This document shows positions 40,305 to 48,914 of a stretch of DNA of 64,000 bases, one piece after another. Numbering within the stretch: position 1 is the stretch's first letter; each line of letters opens with the position of its first letter. A program made the position numbers and the translations under genes. The stretch spans positions 1 through 64,000 of the forward strand of contig JAZUKN010000039.1 of NCBI GenBank assembly GCA_045643285.1. Direction: 5' to 3'. Under the pieces are notes generated by a model. That model ran no database searches. It saw only the letters and a program-made list of their open reading frames with translations, and had not been told where the DNA came from. The stretch is from UMGS1696 sp045643285. GTDB lineage: Bacteria > Bacillota > Clostridia > Oscillospirales > CAG-272.

Positions 40305-40351
40305 CCTCCGCATATAGTTGAGTGATAAAAAATCACTCTACCATGCGGAGG
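40305..40351 (+). promoter_or_regulatory. Hairpin sequestering the spoIVA ribosome binding site
   Basis: CCTCCGCAT (40305-40313) pairs with ATGCGGAGG (40343-40351), which contains the whole SD. Inside, GAGTGAT (40320-40326) pairs with ATCACTC (40332-40338). CATATAGTT at 40311-40319 also resembles a sigma-E -10 box. Confidence 0.65.
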
Positions 40352-40358
40352 TATTTTT

Positions 40359-41873
40359 GTGACTGACACATCAATTTACCGTGATATAAGCGGAAGAACA
40401 AACGGCGACATCTACATCGGAGTCGTCGGGCCCGTTCGCACAGGCAAAAGCACATTCATAAGGCGCTTTATGGAAAACGCAGTCATCCCGAACATCGCCG
40501 AGCCGTCCGTGAAAGACCGCGCGACCGATGCACTTCCCCAGTCGTCCGGCGGCAGAAACGTTATGACTACCGAGCCGAAATTCGTCCCCGAAACGGCAGT
40601 CGACGTCTCTTTCGGCGACGGAACAGAAGCAAAAATCAAGCTCATCGACTGCGTCGGCTATATGATTCCCTCGGCCGGAGGAGGCGGCGACGGCGGAGAA
40701 ATGCGAAAAGTCCGCACTCCGTGGCACGACGAACCCGTACCGTTCGACGAAGCGGCTGAGTACGGCACAAAAAAAGTCATCACCGAGCATTCGACAGTCG
40801 GCATTCTCGTTACGACCGACGGCACGATCGGCGACATCCCGAGAGAAGACTACATCGCCGCCGAAGAGAGAGCCGCACGCGAACTCACCGAGCTCGGCAA
40901 GCCGTTCGTCATCGTCCTCAATTCCGCATACCCTTCATCTGACGACGCCGTTTCTCTCGCAATTTCTCTCGAAAACAAGTATTCCGCGCCCGTCGCATTG
41001 CTCTCATGCACAGAACTGAACGGCGAGGACGTGTGGCACATTTTCGATATGCTTCTCGAAGAATTTCCTGCAAAAGAAGTCGACGTGGTCCTTCCGCCGT
41101 GGACGGCAGTGCTTCCGTCGTCGCATCCACTGAAAACCGCCATACGCGACGCGGTAGTCCGTTCTTCCGATGAGGTGAAACGACTGCGCGATGTACGCGA
41201 ATCGTTCGCTCCGTCGCTCGGCGAAAAGCTGTCGTCCTCCGTCGTCGATTTCGGTGATTACATCGGCAAAACTTCCGTCTCCGTGCGCTCGTCGGATGCA
41301 GGTTCCGGCAAAACCGTCATCGACGTACGGCTTCCCGACGGGCTGTATTTTGACGTTATTTCCGAGATGAGCGGAATATCAATGAAGAACGAAACGGAGC
41401 TTCTTGAGGCCCTTATGCGGCTCTCAGAGGCTAAAAATGAGCTTGACAGGTATGAAGACGCGATCCGCGAGGTGAACGAAACGGGCTACGGAATAGTGAT
41501 GCCCGACGAACGTTCGCTCTCACTCGAAGAGCCGGAAATAATCCGTCAGCAGGGCGGCTACGGCGTTAAACTGCGCGCGTCCGCGTCGTCGATACACATG
41601 ATAAAAACAAACATCGACACCGAGATAAACCCGATAGTCGGCACGGAAGCACAGTCCGAGGAAACAGTCAACTATCTGCTCAAGGAATTTGAAGACGATC
41701 CGGCGAGCATATGGGAATCGAACATCTTCGGACGGTCTTTATACGAGCTTGTGAACGACGGTCTGCGCTCAAAACTCGAACAGCTCCCGACAGACGCACG
41801 TGCAAAGTTCGGCGAAACGCTTTCAAGAGTGATAAACGAAGGTAGTCAGGGACTTATCTGCATTATTCTTTGA
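40359..41873 (+). CDS. spoIVA: Stage IV sporulation protein A (spore coat morphogenetic ATPase)
   Basis: This 504-residue protein is the cytoskeletal ATPase that polymerises on the forespore surface as the basement layer of the coat. The Walker A motif 'GPVRTGKST' (residues 24-32), 'LIDCVGYMIPSA', 'DGTIGDIPREDY' and 'VLNSAYPSS' are diagnostic, and the C-terminal anchoring region ends 'GSQGLICIIL'. The start is GTG at 40359 with GCGGAGG at 40345-40351, buried in a strong hairpin. Expression would be in the mother cell under sigma-E in known spore formers. Its presence is the best evidence that the organism sporulates. Confidence 0.96.
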   Translation: MTDTSIYRDISGRTNGDIYIGVVGPVRTGKSTFIRRFMENAVIPNIAEPSVKDRATDALPQSSGGRNVMTTEPKFVPETAVDVSFGDGTEAKIKLIDCVGYMIPSAGGGGDGGEMRKVRTPWHDEPVPFDEAAEYGTKKVITEHSTVGILVTTDGTIGDIPREDYIAAEERAARELTELGKPFVIVLNSAYPSSDDAVSLAISLENKYSAPVALLSCTELNGEDVWHIFDMLLEEFPAKEVDVVLPPWTAVLPSSHPLKTAIRDAVVRSSDEVKRLRDVRESFAPSLGEKLSSSVVDFGDYIGKTSVSVRSSDAGSGKTVIDVRLPDGLYFDVISEMSGISMKNETELLEALMRLSEAKNELDRYEDAIREVNETGYGIVMPDERSLSLEEPEIIRQQGGYGVKLRASASSIHMIKTNIDTEINPIVGTEAQSEETVNYLLKEFEDDPASIWESNIFGRSLYELVNDGLRSKLEQLPTDARAKFGETLSRVINEGSQGLICIIL

Positions 41874-41913
41874 TCCTCAGTGACAAAACCGCCGAAATAC
41901 CGCACTTTTGCTA

Positions 41914-41942
41914 TTGAAAAACCGTCCGAAATATGGTAGAAT
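41914..41942 (+). promoter_or_regulatory. Promoter of the small export protein gene
   Basis: TTGAAA (41914-41919), 17-bp spacer, TAGAAT (41937-41942). Confidence 0.6.
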
Positions 41943-41972
41943 AAAATATAATCTTCATTTTAAGGACACACT

Positions 41973-42434
41973 ATGAGCGTTTTTCTGAAATATCTCAGCG
42001 TGCTCGGGATGTCGATGCTTCCGGTAGTCGAGCTGCGCGGCTCCGTTCCGTGGGGTGTGGCACAAGGACTGCCGCTTATCCCGGTTCTTGCCGTCAGCAT
42101 AATCGGCAACATGATCCCCGTGCCGTTTATTATACTGTTCATCCGCCGCATATTCAACTGGATGAAGAAAAAAAGCAACTGGATGGCGTCGCTCGTCGAA
42201 AAGCTCGAAAAACGGGCAGAAAACAAACACGACCTGATCGTGAAATATCAAATGCTCGGGCTATTCGTCCTCGTTGCGATTCCTCTCCCGGGTACAGGAG
42301 CGTGGACAGGTGCGCTCGTCGCCGCACTGTTTGATCTGCGGCTGAAAAACGCCGTGCCGGTCATTTTCGCCGGAGTGACAGCGGCAGGCATCGTAATGTC
42401 TATAATCTCCTACGGCGTCGCCGCGCTTATATAA
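41973..42434 (+). CDS. Small multidrug export protein family (COG2426) membrane protein
   Basis: This 153-residue protein has four transmembrane helices. 'LSMLPVVELRGSVPWGVAQGLPL' near the N-terminus (the ELRG/AIP loop) and 'VAIPLPGTGAWTGALVAALF' are the two re-entrant signature loops of the Sm_multidrug_ex family, a branch related to DedA proteins. The name rests on weak early data, so real drug export is unproven. It is monocistronic with its own promoter and terminator. Confidence 0.9.
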   Translation: MSVFLKYLSVLGMSMLPVVELRGSVPWGVAQGLPLIPVLAVSIIGNMIPVPFIILFIRRIFNWMKKKSNWMASLVEKLEKRAENKHDLIVKYQMLGLFVLVAIPLPGTGAWTGALVAALFDLRLKNAVPVIFAGVTAAGIVMSIISYGVAALI

Positions 42435-42440
42435 CAAAAA

Positions 42441-42472
42441 ACCGACAGATTTTCGGTCTGTCGGTCTTTTTT
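42441..42472 (+). terminator. Rho-independent terminator
   Basis: ACCGACAGA (42441-42449) pairs with TCTGTCGGT (42457-42465), followed by CTTTTTTC. Confidence 0.85.
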
Positions 42473-42482
42473 CTCTTTTGTC

Positions 42483-42537
42483 GGGGTTTCACCCCAAGCC
42501 CCGCCAAAGAAACTTTTTCGAGAAAAAGTTTCCTTGG
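42483..42537. repeat. Two adjacent hairpins downstream of the ASCH gene
   Basis: GGGGTttcACCCC (42483-42495), then CCAAAGaAACTTTTTC with GAAAAAGTTtCCTTGG (42504-42537), a nearly perfect 16-bp stem. The second could terminate the minus-strand glycosidase operon. Similar stems are common between genes in gut Firmicutes. Confidence 0.6.
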
Positions 42538-42569
42538 AACCTTCAAAAAGCTTTATTGATCCAGGTCAA

Positions 42570-43019
42570 TTATTTATACACAACTTCAAATTCTTCGAGG
42601 ACGCAGTCGCCGTGTTCGTCAAACTCTTTCCCTGCCGCCGCATAATCGGGTGCGAAAAACTCACGGTGTACCTCGCGCCATTTTTCGAGGCTTCTGTCGT
42701 CTTCTCCCTCTTTGTATGCGTGTTCCGAGCCGACTTCGTCAAACGGCACGACCGAAACTTTTGTGTCCCGTATCACGCACGCCGCCGAGTCGTCGTCAAA
42801 CAGCACGACGCTGTAGCATCCGTCCGGAGGTACAGGCTCGCCGTCGTTTTCGTATGCGATCAGCGCGCTTGCCGTCGCCGTTTTTATTCCGTCGAGCACA
42901 AGCCGCGCAAGTCTGTCGCCGATTTCTCCGCCGCCACAGAATTTCCATTCGTCGTGCCGCGTATCCGGTGAAAGACCGTTTTCACGGCAGAACGCGAGCC
43001 ACATCTCGCCGCCGGTCAT
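42570..43019 (-). CDS. ASCH-domain protein
   Basis: This 149-residue cytoplasmic protein contains the ASCH fold (related to PUA RNA-binding domains): 'EIGDRLARLVLDGIKTATAS', 'VPPDGCYSVVLFDDDSAACV' and 'EHAYKEGEDDRSLEKWREVH'. Members of this subgroup are small proteins proposed to bind RNA or to hydrolyse acylated cytidine. The ATG at 43019 overlaps the stop of the GH127 gene by 4 nt (ATGA), so it is translated from the same mRNA as two glycosidases, an odd partnership. Confidence 0.87.
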   Translation of the reverse strand: MTGGEMWLAFCRENGLSPDTRHDEWKFCGGGEIGDRLARLVLDGIKTATASALIAYENDGEPVPPDGCYSVVLFDDDSAACVIRDTKVSVVPFDEVGSEHAYKEGEDDRSLEKWREVHREFFAPDYAAAGKEFDEHGDCVLEEFEVVYK

Positions 43020-44839
43020 TTCGTCCTCCTGCACATCGGCATTTCCGTTACGCGCAGTTTCGCGCATCCGTACGGGACGAGCATTTTTTCTTCCGTCTCC
43101 CCTATCGCTTTGCGCGAAAACGGGATCGGCGCGGCTATGTTGTCGTATCCCGTTGCATATCCCCATTCGATCGGCGCAAGACGGGCTTTCAGCGTGACGC
43201 GCGGATTCTTCGACGAGAACGGATATTTGTCTCCGTCGTGATACTCCACTGCCAGCTCGCGCGACGCAAATCCGTACTCCCACGGTGTATCAGACGTAAG
43301 CTCGTAGTCGCAGTACGGGAATTTGCGCTCCACGCCGTCCCGTTCGTACTCTTCCATTTTATATTTCGCCTCCAGCGGGAAAGCGAACACAAGCGGTCCC
43401 CATTCGGCGCACTTCATCTCATACGGGCGCGCGGTGATCCTCGGTTCCGCACCGTATTCGAGACTGTATGTTTTTTCTCCTCCGTCTGACGCAAGAGTGA
43501 TGTATTCTGTTTTCCGTATCTCCCGACCGTCGAGCGTCACTTTCTTCACCCACGACGGCACGCGGACTTTCACTTTTCCGTCTCCGCTCACCATGATCTT
43601 CGCCGAGTGTCTGAACGGGTACTCCGTTTCGATTTTCACGCCGAGCGTCTTCCCTCCGACTTCACATTCAACCGAGAGAGGCATAAGCACGGGAATAACG
43701 AGACTTTTCCCGTCGGTCAGCACGCCGTTCATCGCAAGTTTGGGAAATCCCTGTCCTCCGTTTGCCGTACAGCAGCCGTAATTCGGCTCAAGTCCGAAGA
43801 GATGAGCTTCGCTTGAGTTCGTTGTCCAATACGGTCTGCACTCGGGCAGGATCCGCGTACATTCGATCTGATTGACCTGCTGAACGTACTGATGCGCCCA
43901 CATATCGTCGGTGAACGTCGCCGGAAGCGCATTGAACGCAATCTTCTCAAGCTGATCGAGCCATTTTGTCTTCCCTGTCACGCGGTAGAGCCATTCGAGT
44001 GAGTACATCTGCTCGACGACTGCGCAAAGCTCAGTTCCCTGCACGTTCGATATGCCTGCGAGGCATTCGTCGCCCGTGTAGATGCCGACGGCTGTTCCGT
44101 TGTAGCGTGCAAGGAACGCATCCTGTTCAGCCGCCGAAACGTCCGACTCGCCGAACAGTGCTTTTTCGACAGCTTCGGTCTTAAGCATCATCCCGATGTT
44201 CACGATGTGCCTGTCAAGCGAATGATAATACATCGGGTGTACCCATTTGTCCCTGAACGAATCGTAATCCGCGCCCTGTTTTTTCAGCTCCCGCGCAAGG
44301 TCGATTAGCCACTGCTCACTGTGTCTTTTATAAAGAAAATCTATCGGTATCAGTGCTTCAAACCAGCGGAATTCTCCCCAACGATTCAGTTTGACCGAAC
44401 CGTCGGTGATAAGCTCATAAAGGTTTCGGAAAGCGCGGTACAGTGAGTTCTCCGCTTTTTCGCTGTCCGTGAAATCGCAGTACAGCGCGAGAACTTTGCC
44501 GATGAGGAACAGTGCCCACACGTCGTAATCCGCTCTTTCGTCGACGGTGCAGGGGCATATCCAGCCGTCCGACTGCTGTCTGTCGATTATCGCGTTCACG
44601 TATTTCTCGGCGCGGTCAATCATATCGCGGTCGTCGAGCAGGTACGCAAGCGGAATGAATCCGTCGAGCCAGTACGGTACTCTTTCCCAGCCCTCGCACT
44701 CTCCGCCTATCCATCGGCTGTCGCGCACGTCACGCCACACTTTGTCGAGATTCCCCATGAGTCCGTCCGCCTGCACTCTGAGCTGATCTCTGAGCCAGCC
44801 TTCGGGATGAATGTTCGTTGGTTTAATCAAATCAAACAT
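43016..44839 (-). CDS. Glycoside hydrolase family 127 (beta-L-arabinofuranosidase-like)
   Basis: This 607-residue protein lacks a signal peptide, so it acts in the cytoplasm. It matches the GH127/DUF1680 fold: (alpha/alpha)6 barrel with 'GTELCAVVEQMYSLEWLYR', supplying Glu and Cys of the zinc site. 'PNYGCCTANGGQG' supplies the paired cysteines, one of which is the nucleophile. A C-terminal beta-sandwich follows. Family members release L-arabinofuranose from plant glycans or hydroxyproline-linked sugars. It follows GH78 by 12 nt. The two together fit degradation of arabinose- and rhamnose-bearing pectic side chains (inference). Confidence 0.88.
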   Translation of the reverse strand: MFDLIKPTNIHPEGWLRDQLRVQADGLMGNLDKVWRDVRDSRWIGGECEGWERVPYWLDGFIPLAYLLDDRDMIDRAEKYVNAIIDRQQSDGWICPCTVDERADYDVWALFLIGKVLALYCDFTDSEKAENSLYRAFRNLYELITDGSVKLNRWGEFRWFEALIPIDFLYKRHSEQWLIDLARELKKQGADYDSFRDKWVHPMYYHSLDRHIVNIGMMLKTEAVEKALFGESDVSAAEQDAFLARYNGTAVGIYTGDECLAGISNVQGTELCAVVEQMYSLEWLYRVTGKTKWLDQLEKIAFNALPATFTDDMWAHQYVQQVNQIECTRILPECRPYWTTNSSEAHLFGLEPNYGCCTANGGQGFPKLAMNGVLTDGKSLVIPVLMPLSVECEVGGKTLGVKIETEYPFRHSAKIMVSGDGKVKVRVPSWVKKVTLDGREIRKTEYITLASDGGEKTYSLEYGAEPRITARPYEMKCAEWGPLVFAFPLEAKYKMEEYERDGVERKFPYCDYELTSDTPWEYGFASRELAVEYHDGDKYPFSSKNPRVTLKARLAPIEWGYATGYDNIAAPIPFSRKAIGETEEKMLVPYGCAKLRVTEMPMCRRTK

Positions 44840-44851
44840 AATTTACCTCTT

Positions 44852-47431
44852 TCAGAATGAAAAATGATGTTCTCCCGAGCCGCAAAGCTCCGTTTTTGTG
44901 CCGAGCGTGACTTTTGCTTCAGTCCCGAACGGTACTCTGATCGTCAAATCGACCTTGCCGGCTTTGTCGCGCGTGTAGTCGACTGTTATATCGCCGTGGA
45001 CAGTTCCGACCTTGCACGACAGCCGTCCGATAAGATCGGTGAAGAACGGCTTCACGTCGAACGTCTTATATCCGATTCCCGTTCTTTCGATACCCGCGAG
45101 GAAGCGGTAGAACCACCCCTCGACGTGTCCCATCATGCAGTGAAGCTGTGAGTCCTTCATGTCCCACGTTTCAACGAGCGACGTTGCGCCCTGCTCGACG
45201 AAATAGAGGTACGACGGCATCGTCTTATTTAACAGCACTTTCATGAGAGTGTCGATTTTCCCTTCATCCGTCAGCACCCAGATGAGCGGTTTCAGTGCAA
45301 TTTCGCCCGTCGTGATGTGGTAGTTGGACTTTTCGACTGCTTCAACGAGCCGGCGCAGTGCGTCTTCGCGCTTGTCTTCGTCGACCATGTCATAATAGAG
45401 CGGCGTTGCGTTTGACGCCTGAGAACCCGAACCGAACGTGCGGTTTTCTTCGTCCCAATACTTTTCGTTAAACGATTTTCTTATGTTTTCGGCAAGTGTG
45501 CGGTATTTTTCAGCGTCGTCCGCTTTGCCGATGATCTCGGCGACCTCTGCGACGGCACCTGCGAGCTGATAATAGGTACAAGATACGATAAGTCCGACGG
45601 GTGTGGATTCATCAAACTGCGCCCAGTCGCCAAGCCCGTGATTCAAGAGGTAGTTTTCGCTCTTCGACGCGAGGTAGTCCATATATCTGACCATTGTCGG
45701 GTACGACTGGCGAACGGTGTCGGTGTCGCCGTATGTTTTATAAAGATTGAGCGGAACATTGACAGACGCGCCTCCCCATGTGGGGTCATCGCGGAAGCCG
45801 TTCCAGAACACGCCGAGCTCCGGACAAATATCCGGCACAAGTCCGCTCGGGAGCTGTGCGGTAACGGTGTCGTGCGCGCCCTTTTTGAGCCATGTGGACA
45901 GATCGAAATTAGCAGAAAGCGAGTCGAACATAAGATTGTTGACCTCCTGCCAGCCGAGCTTTTCGCGGTGCGGACAGTCGGTGCAGGTTGAATACATATT
46001 TGCTTCGATCGAGCGGTCTGTGATGAGGTGAAGCACGTTGAATACGTTGTTGTCCGTCTCAAATGAGCCTGTTTTGTCATTGTTCGCGCGGATCAGCAGT
46101 CCTTTGAAGTTGTCCTTCGTCGGTTCGGGAATACTGCCCTCTTTTAGTCTGACTTCCATGTATCTGAAGCCGTGGTAGCAGAAGCGCGGCTGCCATTCTT
46201 CGACGCCCTCGCCCTTAAAGATATATGTATCGAATATGGGAGTGCCGGTCGTGCGCTGATCTATTCTGCCCTCGGCGTTCAAAAGCTCCGAATACCAAAA
46301 TTCGACTGTCGTTCCGCGCGGTGCCGCCATTTTCATATGCGCAACTCCGGCGAAGTTGCGTCCGAAATCGACGAGCCACACGCCGTCGTCGAATTTCTTT
46401 ATATCAGCAGGCTCGAGCATTTCGGTCACCGTGAGCGGCGGATACGGTTTCGAGAACATCCTCTCCGCCATGGGTTTTACAATTCGCACGGGTTTCCACG
46501 CCGAGCGATCGTATTCAGCCGTCGAATAACCGGTCAGCTCGCGTCGTGCGTCGTAGTCCTCACCGCCCGTCCAGCTTGAGAAAACGACAGGTCCTTCGTC
46601 GTTGTAAACCCAGCTTTCGTCCGTCGTGAATACGTCTTTCGTGCCGTCAGTGTACTTTACGGAGAGGTGCATTTTGAACATCAATTCCCCGTAGTTCGGC
46701 GTGATCTTTCGGTACTTCACCTGACCGTCGTCCATATAGTACGCTTTGCCGAGCATCGCGCCGACGGCGTTGTCGCATTTGTTCAGGAGTGACGTAACAT
46801 CGAAAGTGTTGTACATCACTTCTTTGGCGTAGTCGGTCTCGCCGGGCTCGTACAGTCCCTCACCGACACGGCTGCCGTTCAGATAAAGCTCGTATATCCC
46901 AAGTCCGCAGGCGTAAATCTTTGCGGATTTTACGTTTTTCCCGTCAGTCAGCGAAAATTTTTTCGAGAACGCCGGAAGCGACGTCTCAACGAACGTCGGC
47001 TTTTCGGAATAGTCCTCGCAGGTGCCTGTATAGAACCACGTTTTATCTTTAGGCTCGGACGCAGCTATCCACTTCCCCGTGAATTCTGCTTGAGCCAAAA
47101 ATGCCGTGCCGAACGAAGACACAGCAGAATAATCGCTCCAATTACCTTGCTCATCGCGGATCTTTACTTTCCAGTAGTATTTTTCATCCGATCCGAGCGG
47201 TCTTCCGGCGTATTCAACAAACGTTACTTTATCGGACTCTACCTCGCCCGAATCCCACATATCGCCGCTTTCGCATTTTTCGTCAGACGACACGACAACT
47301 CTGTACGCCGTCTGTTTTTTATTCTGTCCGTCCGACTCCGTTGTCCACGAGAAAAACGGTTTTTCCGTATCAACGCCGATCGGCTCGGCGAGTGAATTTA
47401 CTTTAAGTGAAACAAAAATCATTCTGTCCAT
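44852..47431 (-). CDS. Alpha-L-rhamnosidase, glycoside hydrolase family 78
   Basis: This 859-residue protein starts at ATG 47431 (MDRMIFVSLKVNSL) after TGAGGTG. It has N-terminal beta domains ('PFFSWTTESDGQNKKQTAYR' is the Bac_rhamnosid_N-type opening), the (alpha/alpha)6 catalytic domain with 'CTDCPHREKLGWQE' (acidic catalytic cluster), and a C-terminal beta domain ('VPFGTEAKVTLGTKTEL'). It removes terminal L-rhamnose from plant glycosides and pectin. No signal peptide is present, so substrates must be imported. It is the first gene of the minus-strand operon GH78-GH127-ASCH. Confidence 0.93.
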   Translation of the reverse strand: MDRMIFVSLKVNSLAEPIGVDTEKPFFSWTTESDGQNKKQTAYRVVVSSDEKCESGDMWDSGEVESDKVTFVEYAGRPLGSDEKYYWKVKIRDEQGNWSDYSAVSSFGTAFLAQAEFTGKWIAASEPKDKTWFYTGTCEDYSEKPTFVETSLPAFSKKFSLTDGKNVKSAKIYACGLGIYELYLNGSRVGEGLYEPGETDYAKEVMYNTFDVTSLLNKCDNAVGAMLGKAYYMDDGQVKYRKITPNYGELMFKMHLSVKYTDGTKDVFTTDESWVYNDEGPVVFSSWTGGEDYDARRELTGYSTAEYDRSAWKPVRIVKPMAERMFSKPYPPLTVTEMLEPADIKKFDDGVWLVDFGRNFAGVAHMKMAAPRGTTVEFWYSELLNAEGRIDQRTTGTPIFDTYIFKGEGVEEWQPRFCYHGFRYMEVRLKEGSIPEPTKDNFKGLLIRANNDKTGSFETDNNVFNVLHLITDRSIEANMYSTCTDCPHREKLGWQEVNNLMFDSLSANFDLSTWLKKGAHDTVTAQLPSGLVPDICPELGVFWNGFRDDPTWGGASVNVPLNLYKTYGDTDTVRQSYPTMVRYMDYLASKSENYLLNHGLGDWAQFDESTPVGLIVSCTYYQLAGAVAEVAEIIGKADDAEKYRTLAENIRKSFNEKYWDEENRTFGSGSQASNATPLYYDMVDEDKREDALRRLVEAVEKSNYHITTGEIALKPLIWVLTDEGKIDTLMKVLLNKTMPSYLYFVEQGATSLVETWDMKDSQLHCMMGHVEGWFYRFLAGIERTGIGYKTFDVKPFFTDLIGRLSCKVGTVHGDITVDYTRDKAGKVDLTIRVPFGTEAKVTLGTKTELCGSGEHHFSF

Positions 47432-47499
47432 ATCGCACCTCAACTTCTGTGATTACAGAAAAATAATACCACAAAGGCGTGAAAAAGTAAAGACAAAAA

Positions 47500-47530
47500 A
47501 GAAAAACGGCATAGGTTTTACCCATGCCGT
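47500..47530 (-). terminator. Terminator of the HU gene
   Basis: ACGGCATaGGT pairs with ACCcATGCCGT around TTTA; on the minus strand TTTTTCTTTTTT follows. Confidence 0.85.
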
Positions 47531-47552
47531 TGTCTTTTGAGTTAAGTGAAGA

Positions 47553-47831
47553 TTACTTGTTGCAAGCGTCCTTGAGAGCCTTGCCGGCCTTGAAAGCGGG
47601 AGCCTTGCAAGCTGCGATCTTAACGGACTTGCCTGTCTGGGGGTTAACACCCTTTCTTGCAGCGCGAGCGCGTACTTCAAATGTACCGAAGCCGATGAGC
47701 TGAACCTTGTCGCCCTTTACCATAGCGTCTGTGATAGCTTCGAATGTTGCCTTTACTGCAGCTTCTGCGTCCTTCTGGGAAAGACCTTCAACCTTTGCTG
47801 CTACTGCCTTTACGAGTTCTGTCTTGTTCAT
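47553..47831 (-). CDS. HU-family nucleoid DNA-binding protein
   Basis: This 92-residue protein has the HU fold: 'MNKTELVKAVAAKVEGLSQK', 'IGFGTFEVRARAARKGVNPQ' and 'TGKSVKIAACKAPAFKAGKA', including the DNA-bending beta arm with its 'NPQTG' tip. It compacts DNA and assists recombination and initiation. ATG 47831 follows CGGAGGAAAATAC. The promoter at 47900-47928 is overlapped by a repeated ACTATTGTA motif, possibly an operator. Two Cys-containing variations (IAACKAP, KDACNK) are slightly unusual but lie outside the DNA-binding arm. Confidence 0.96.
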   Translation of the reverse strand: MNKTELVKAVAAKVEGLSQKDAEAAVKATFEAITDAMVKGDKVQLIGFGTFEVRARAARKGVNPQTGKSVKIAACKAPAFKAGKALKDACNK

Positions 47832-47892
47832 TGTATTTTCCTCCGAAAATATATATTTATTGTAGTTTTTGTCCGGATCATTCCCGGGCAAC

Positions 47893-47932
47893 CTATTGTA
47901 TTATACAATAGTATCTCCGAAATTACAATAGT
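47893..47932 (-). promoter_or_regulatory. HU promoter with overlapping palindromic operator candidate
   Basis: Minus strand: TTGTAA (47928-47923), 17-bp spacer, TATAAT (47905-47900). CTATTGTAT-t-ATACAATAG (47893-47911) is a 19-bp perfect palindrome over the -10 box, and its half-site ACTATTGTA recurs 20 bp upstream (47924-47932). Confidence 0.7.
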
Positions 47933-47976
47933 TTTTCATAAAATAATACATTTTTTCGGGTATTTTGAGCGGTTGT

Positions 47977-48510
47977 TTACTGTTTTTCCGCGTTATTTCC
48001 GTAGCTATCACGCGGTTTTGCCATTGTTTTGTTTGAAAACTCCTTTGTTCCCGTCAACTCTTTCAGTACCGTGATAAACGGCGGAAGCGAAAATTCTTCG
48101 TCCTCCGCCCCGAGTTCCACCTCAAGCACTGCGAGTCCGTCGAGAGCATCGCCGCCGATCTCGTGGGGATAAACGTCGATCTCGACAGTGTGGCCTTCAT
48201 ACGGGAATGCGTACCTCGTCTTCGTCAGCTCGGTCGCGCCTTTTGTGTCACGCAGGACGCGGTACTCCTCCTCGCCTATCTCATATTCGTGCTCCGTGCG
48301 GCTGACTGCCGTGATCCTTTTCTTCTCGGTCACGACGAACGACACTTTTCCGTTCTCTTCGATCCGTCTGACGCGCTTTTCTTCACCGGTCACGTTGTTT
48401 ATCATCAGATAAGTCTGCGTGATATGCCTTACCTTGCATCCCGGAAGCGACGCGAGCATTTCTGTCTCCGGCAGTTTTATAAGAAATTTTCGCTCTGTCT
48501 CGATGTGCAT
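47977..48510 (-). CDS. CYTH-domain phosphohydrolase
   Basis: This 177-residue protein begins 'MHIETERKFLIKLP', with the ExExK motif of the CYTH/triphosphate tunnel metalloenzyme fold. 'RVRRIEENGKVSFVVTEKKR' and 'HTVEIDVYPHEIGGDALDGL' and 'AVLEVELG' supply the alternating charged strands. Bacterial members hydrolyse inorganic triphosphate or similar phosphoanhydrides; some are adenylate cyclases. Specific function here is unknown. It lies upstream of HU on the same strand but each has its own control region. Confidence 0.9.
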   Translation of the reverse strand: MHIETERKFLIKLPETEMLASLPGCKVRHITQTYLMINNVTGEEKRVRRIEENGKVSFVVTEKKRITAVSRTEHEYEIGEEEYRVLRDTKGATELTKTRYAFPYEGHTVEIDVYPHEIGGDALDGLAVLEVELGAEDEEFSLPPFITVLKELTGTKEFSNKTMAKPRDSYGNNAEKQ

Positions 48511-48674
48511 TTTGTCTCCTTTTCAGCATTCCCGTTTAGTTTCCACTCTGTACTGTATTATTTTACAACAGATACGCAAAAAAGTCAACTCCGACGCAAA
48601 TCGTGTACCGTGTAGCAAAGCCGCCTCAGACGGAATAAGATATAGTAGTTCAAAAGAAAGGAGGTCAAAACACA

Positions 48675-48833
48675 ATGTGCGGTTGCGGAAATAACAACTC
48701 GATCACCTGGATCATCGTTATCATAATCGTTCTGTACGTTCTCGGCGTGTTCGGCGGAAACCACGGCGGCTGCGGTTGCGGCTGTGACAACGTATTCCCG
48801 AGCGATAACGGCTGCGGATGCGGTTGCAGATAA
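48675..48833 (+). CDS. 52-residue Gly/Cys-rich single-pass membrane peptide
   Basis: This small gene encodes MCGCGNNNSITWIIVIIIVL followed by YVLGVFGGNHGGCGCGCD and a tail ending GCGCGCR. It has a very strong SD, AAAGGAGG at 48657-48664, 10 nt before the ATG, and a terminator after the stop. The design is a short Cys-Gly N-terminus, one hydrophobic helix (residues 9-28) and two CGCGC clusters. It recalls the YjcZ-type small sporulation proteins of Bacillales and Clostridia, but I cannot assign it to that family. The eight or more cysteines could bind metal or cross-link in a spore layer (inference). Confidence 0.8.
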   Translation: MCGCGNNNSITWIIVIIIVLYVLGVFGGNHGGCGCGCDNVFPSDNGCGCGCR

Positions 48834-48847
48834 CTCAAAATAAAACA

Positions 48848-48897
48848 AAATACCTGTCCGGATGAGAATATACTTCTCTTTCGGCAGGTATTTTTCT
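48848..48897. terminator. Bidirectional terminator
   Basis: AAATACCTG pairs with CAGGTATTT, with CCG/CGG inner pairs, followed by TTTCTG. It serves the small Cys-rich gene and possibly the convergent anti-sigma gene. Confidence 0.75.
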
Positions 48898-48914
48898 GTC
48901 CCTCAGAAAATTTT

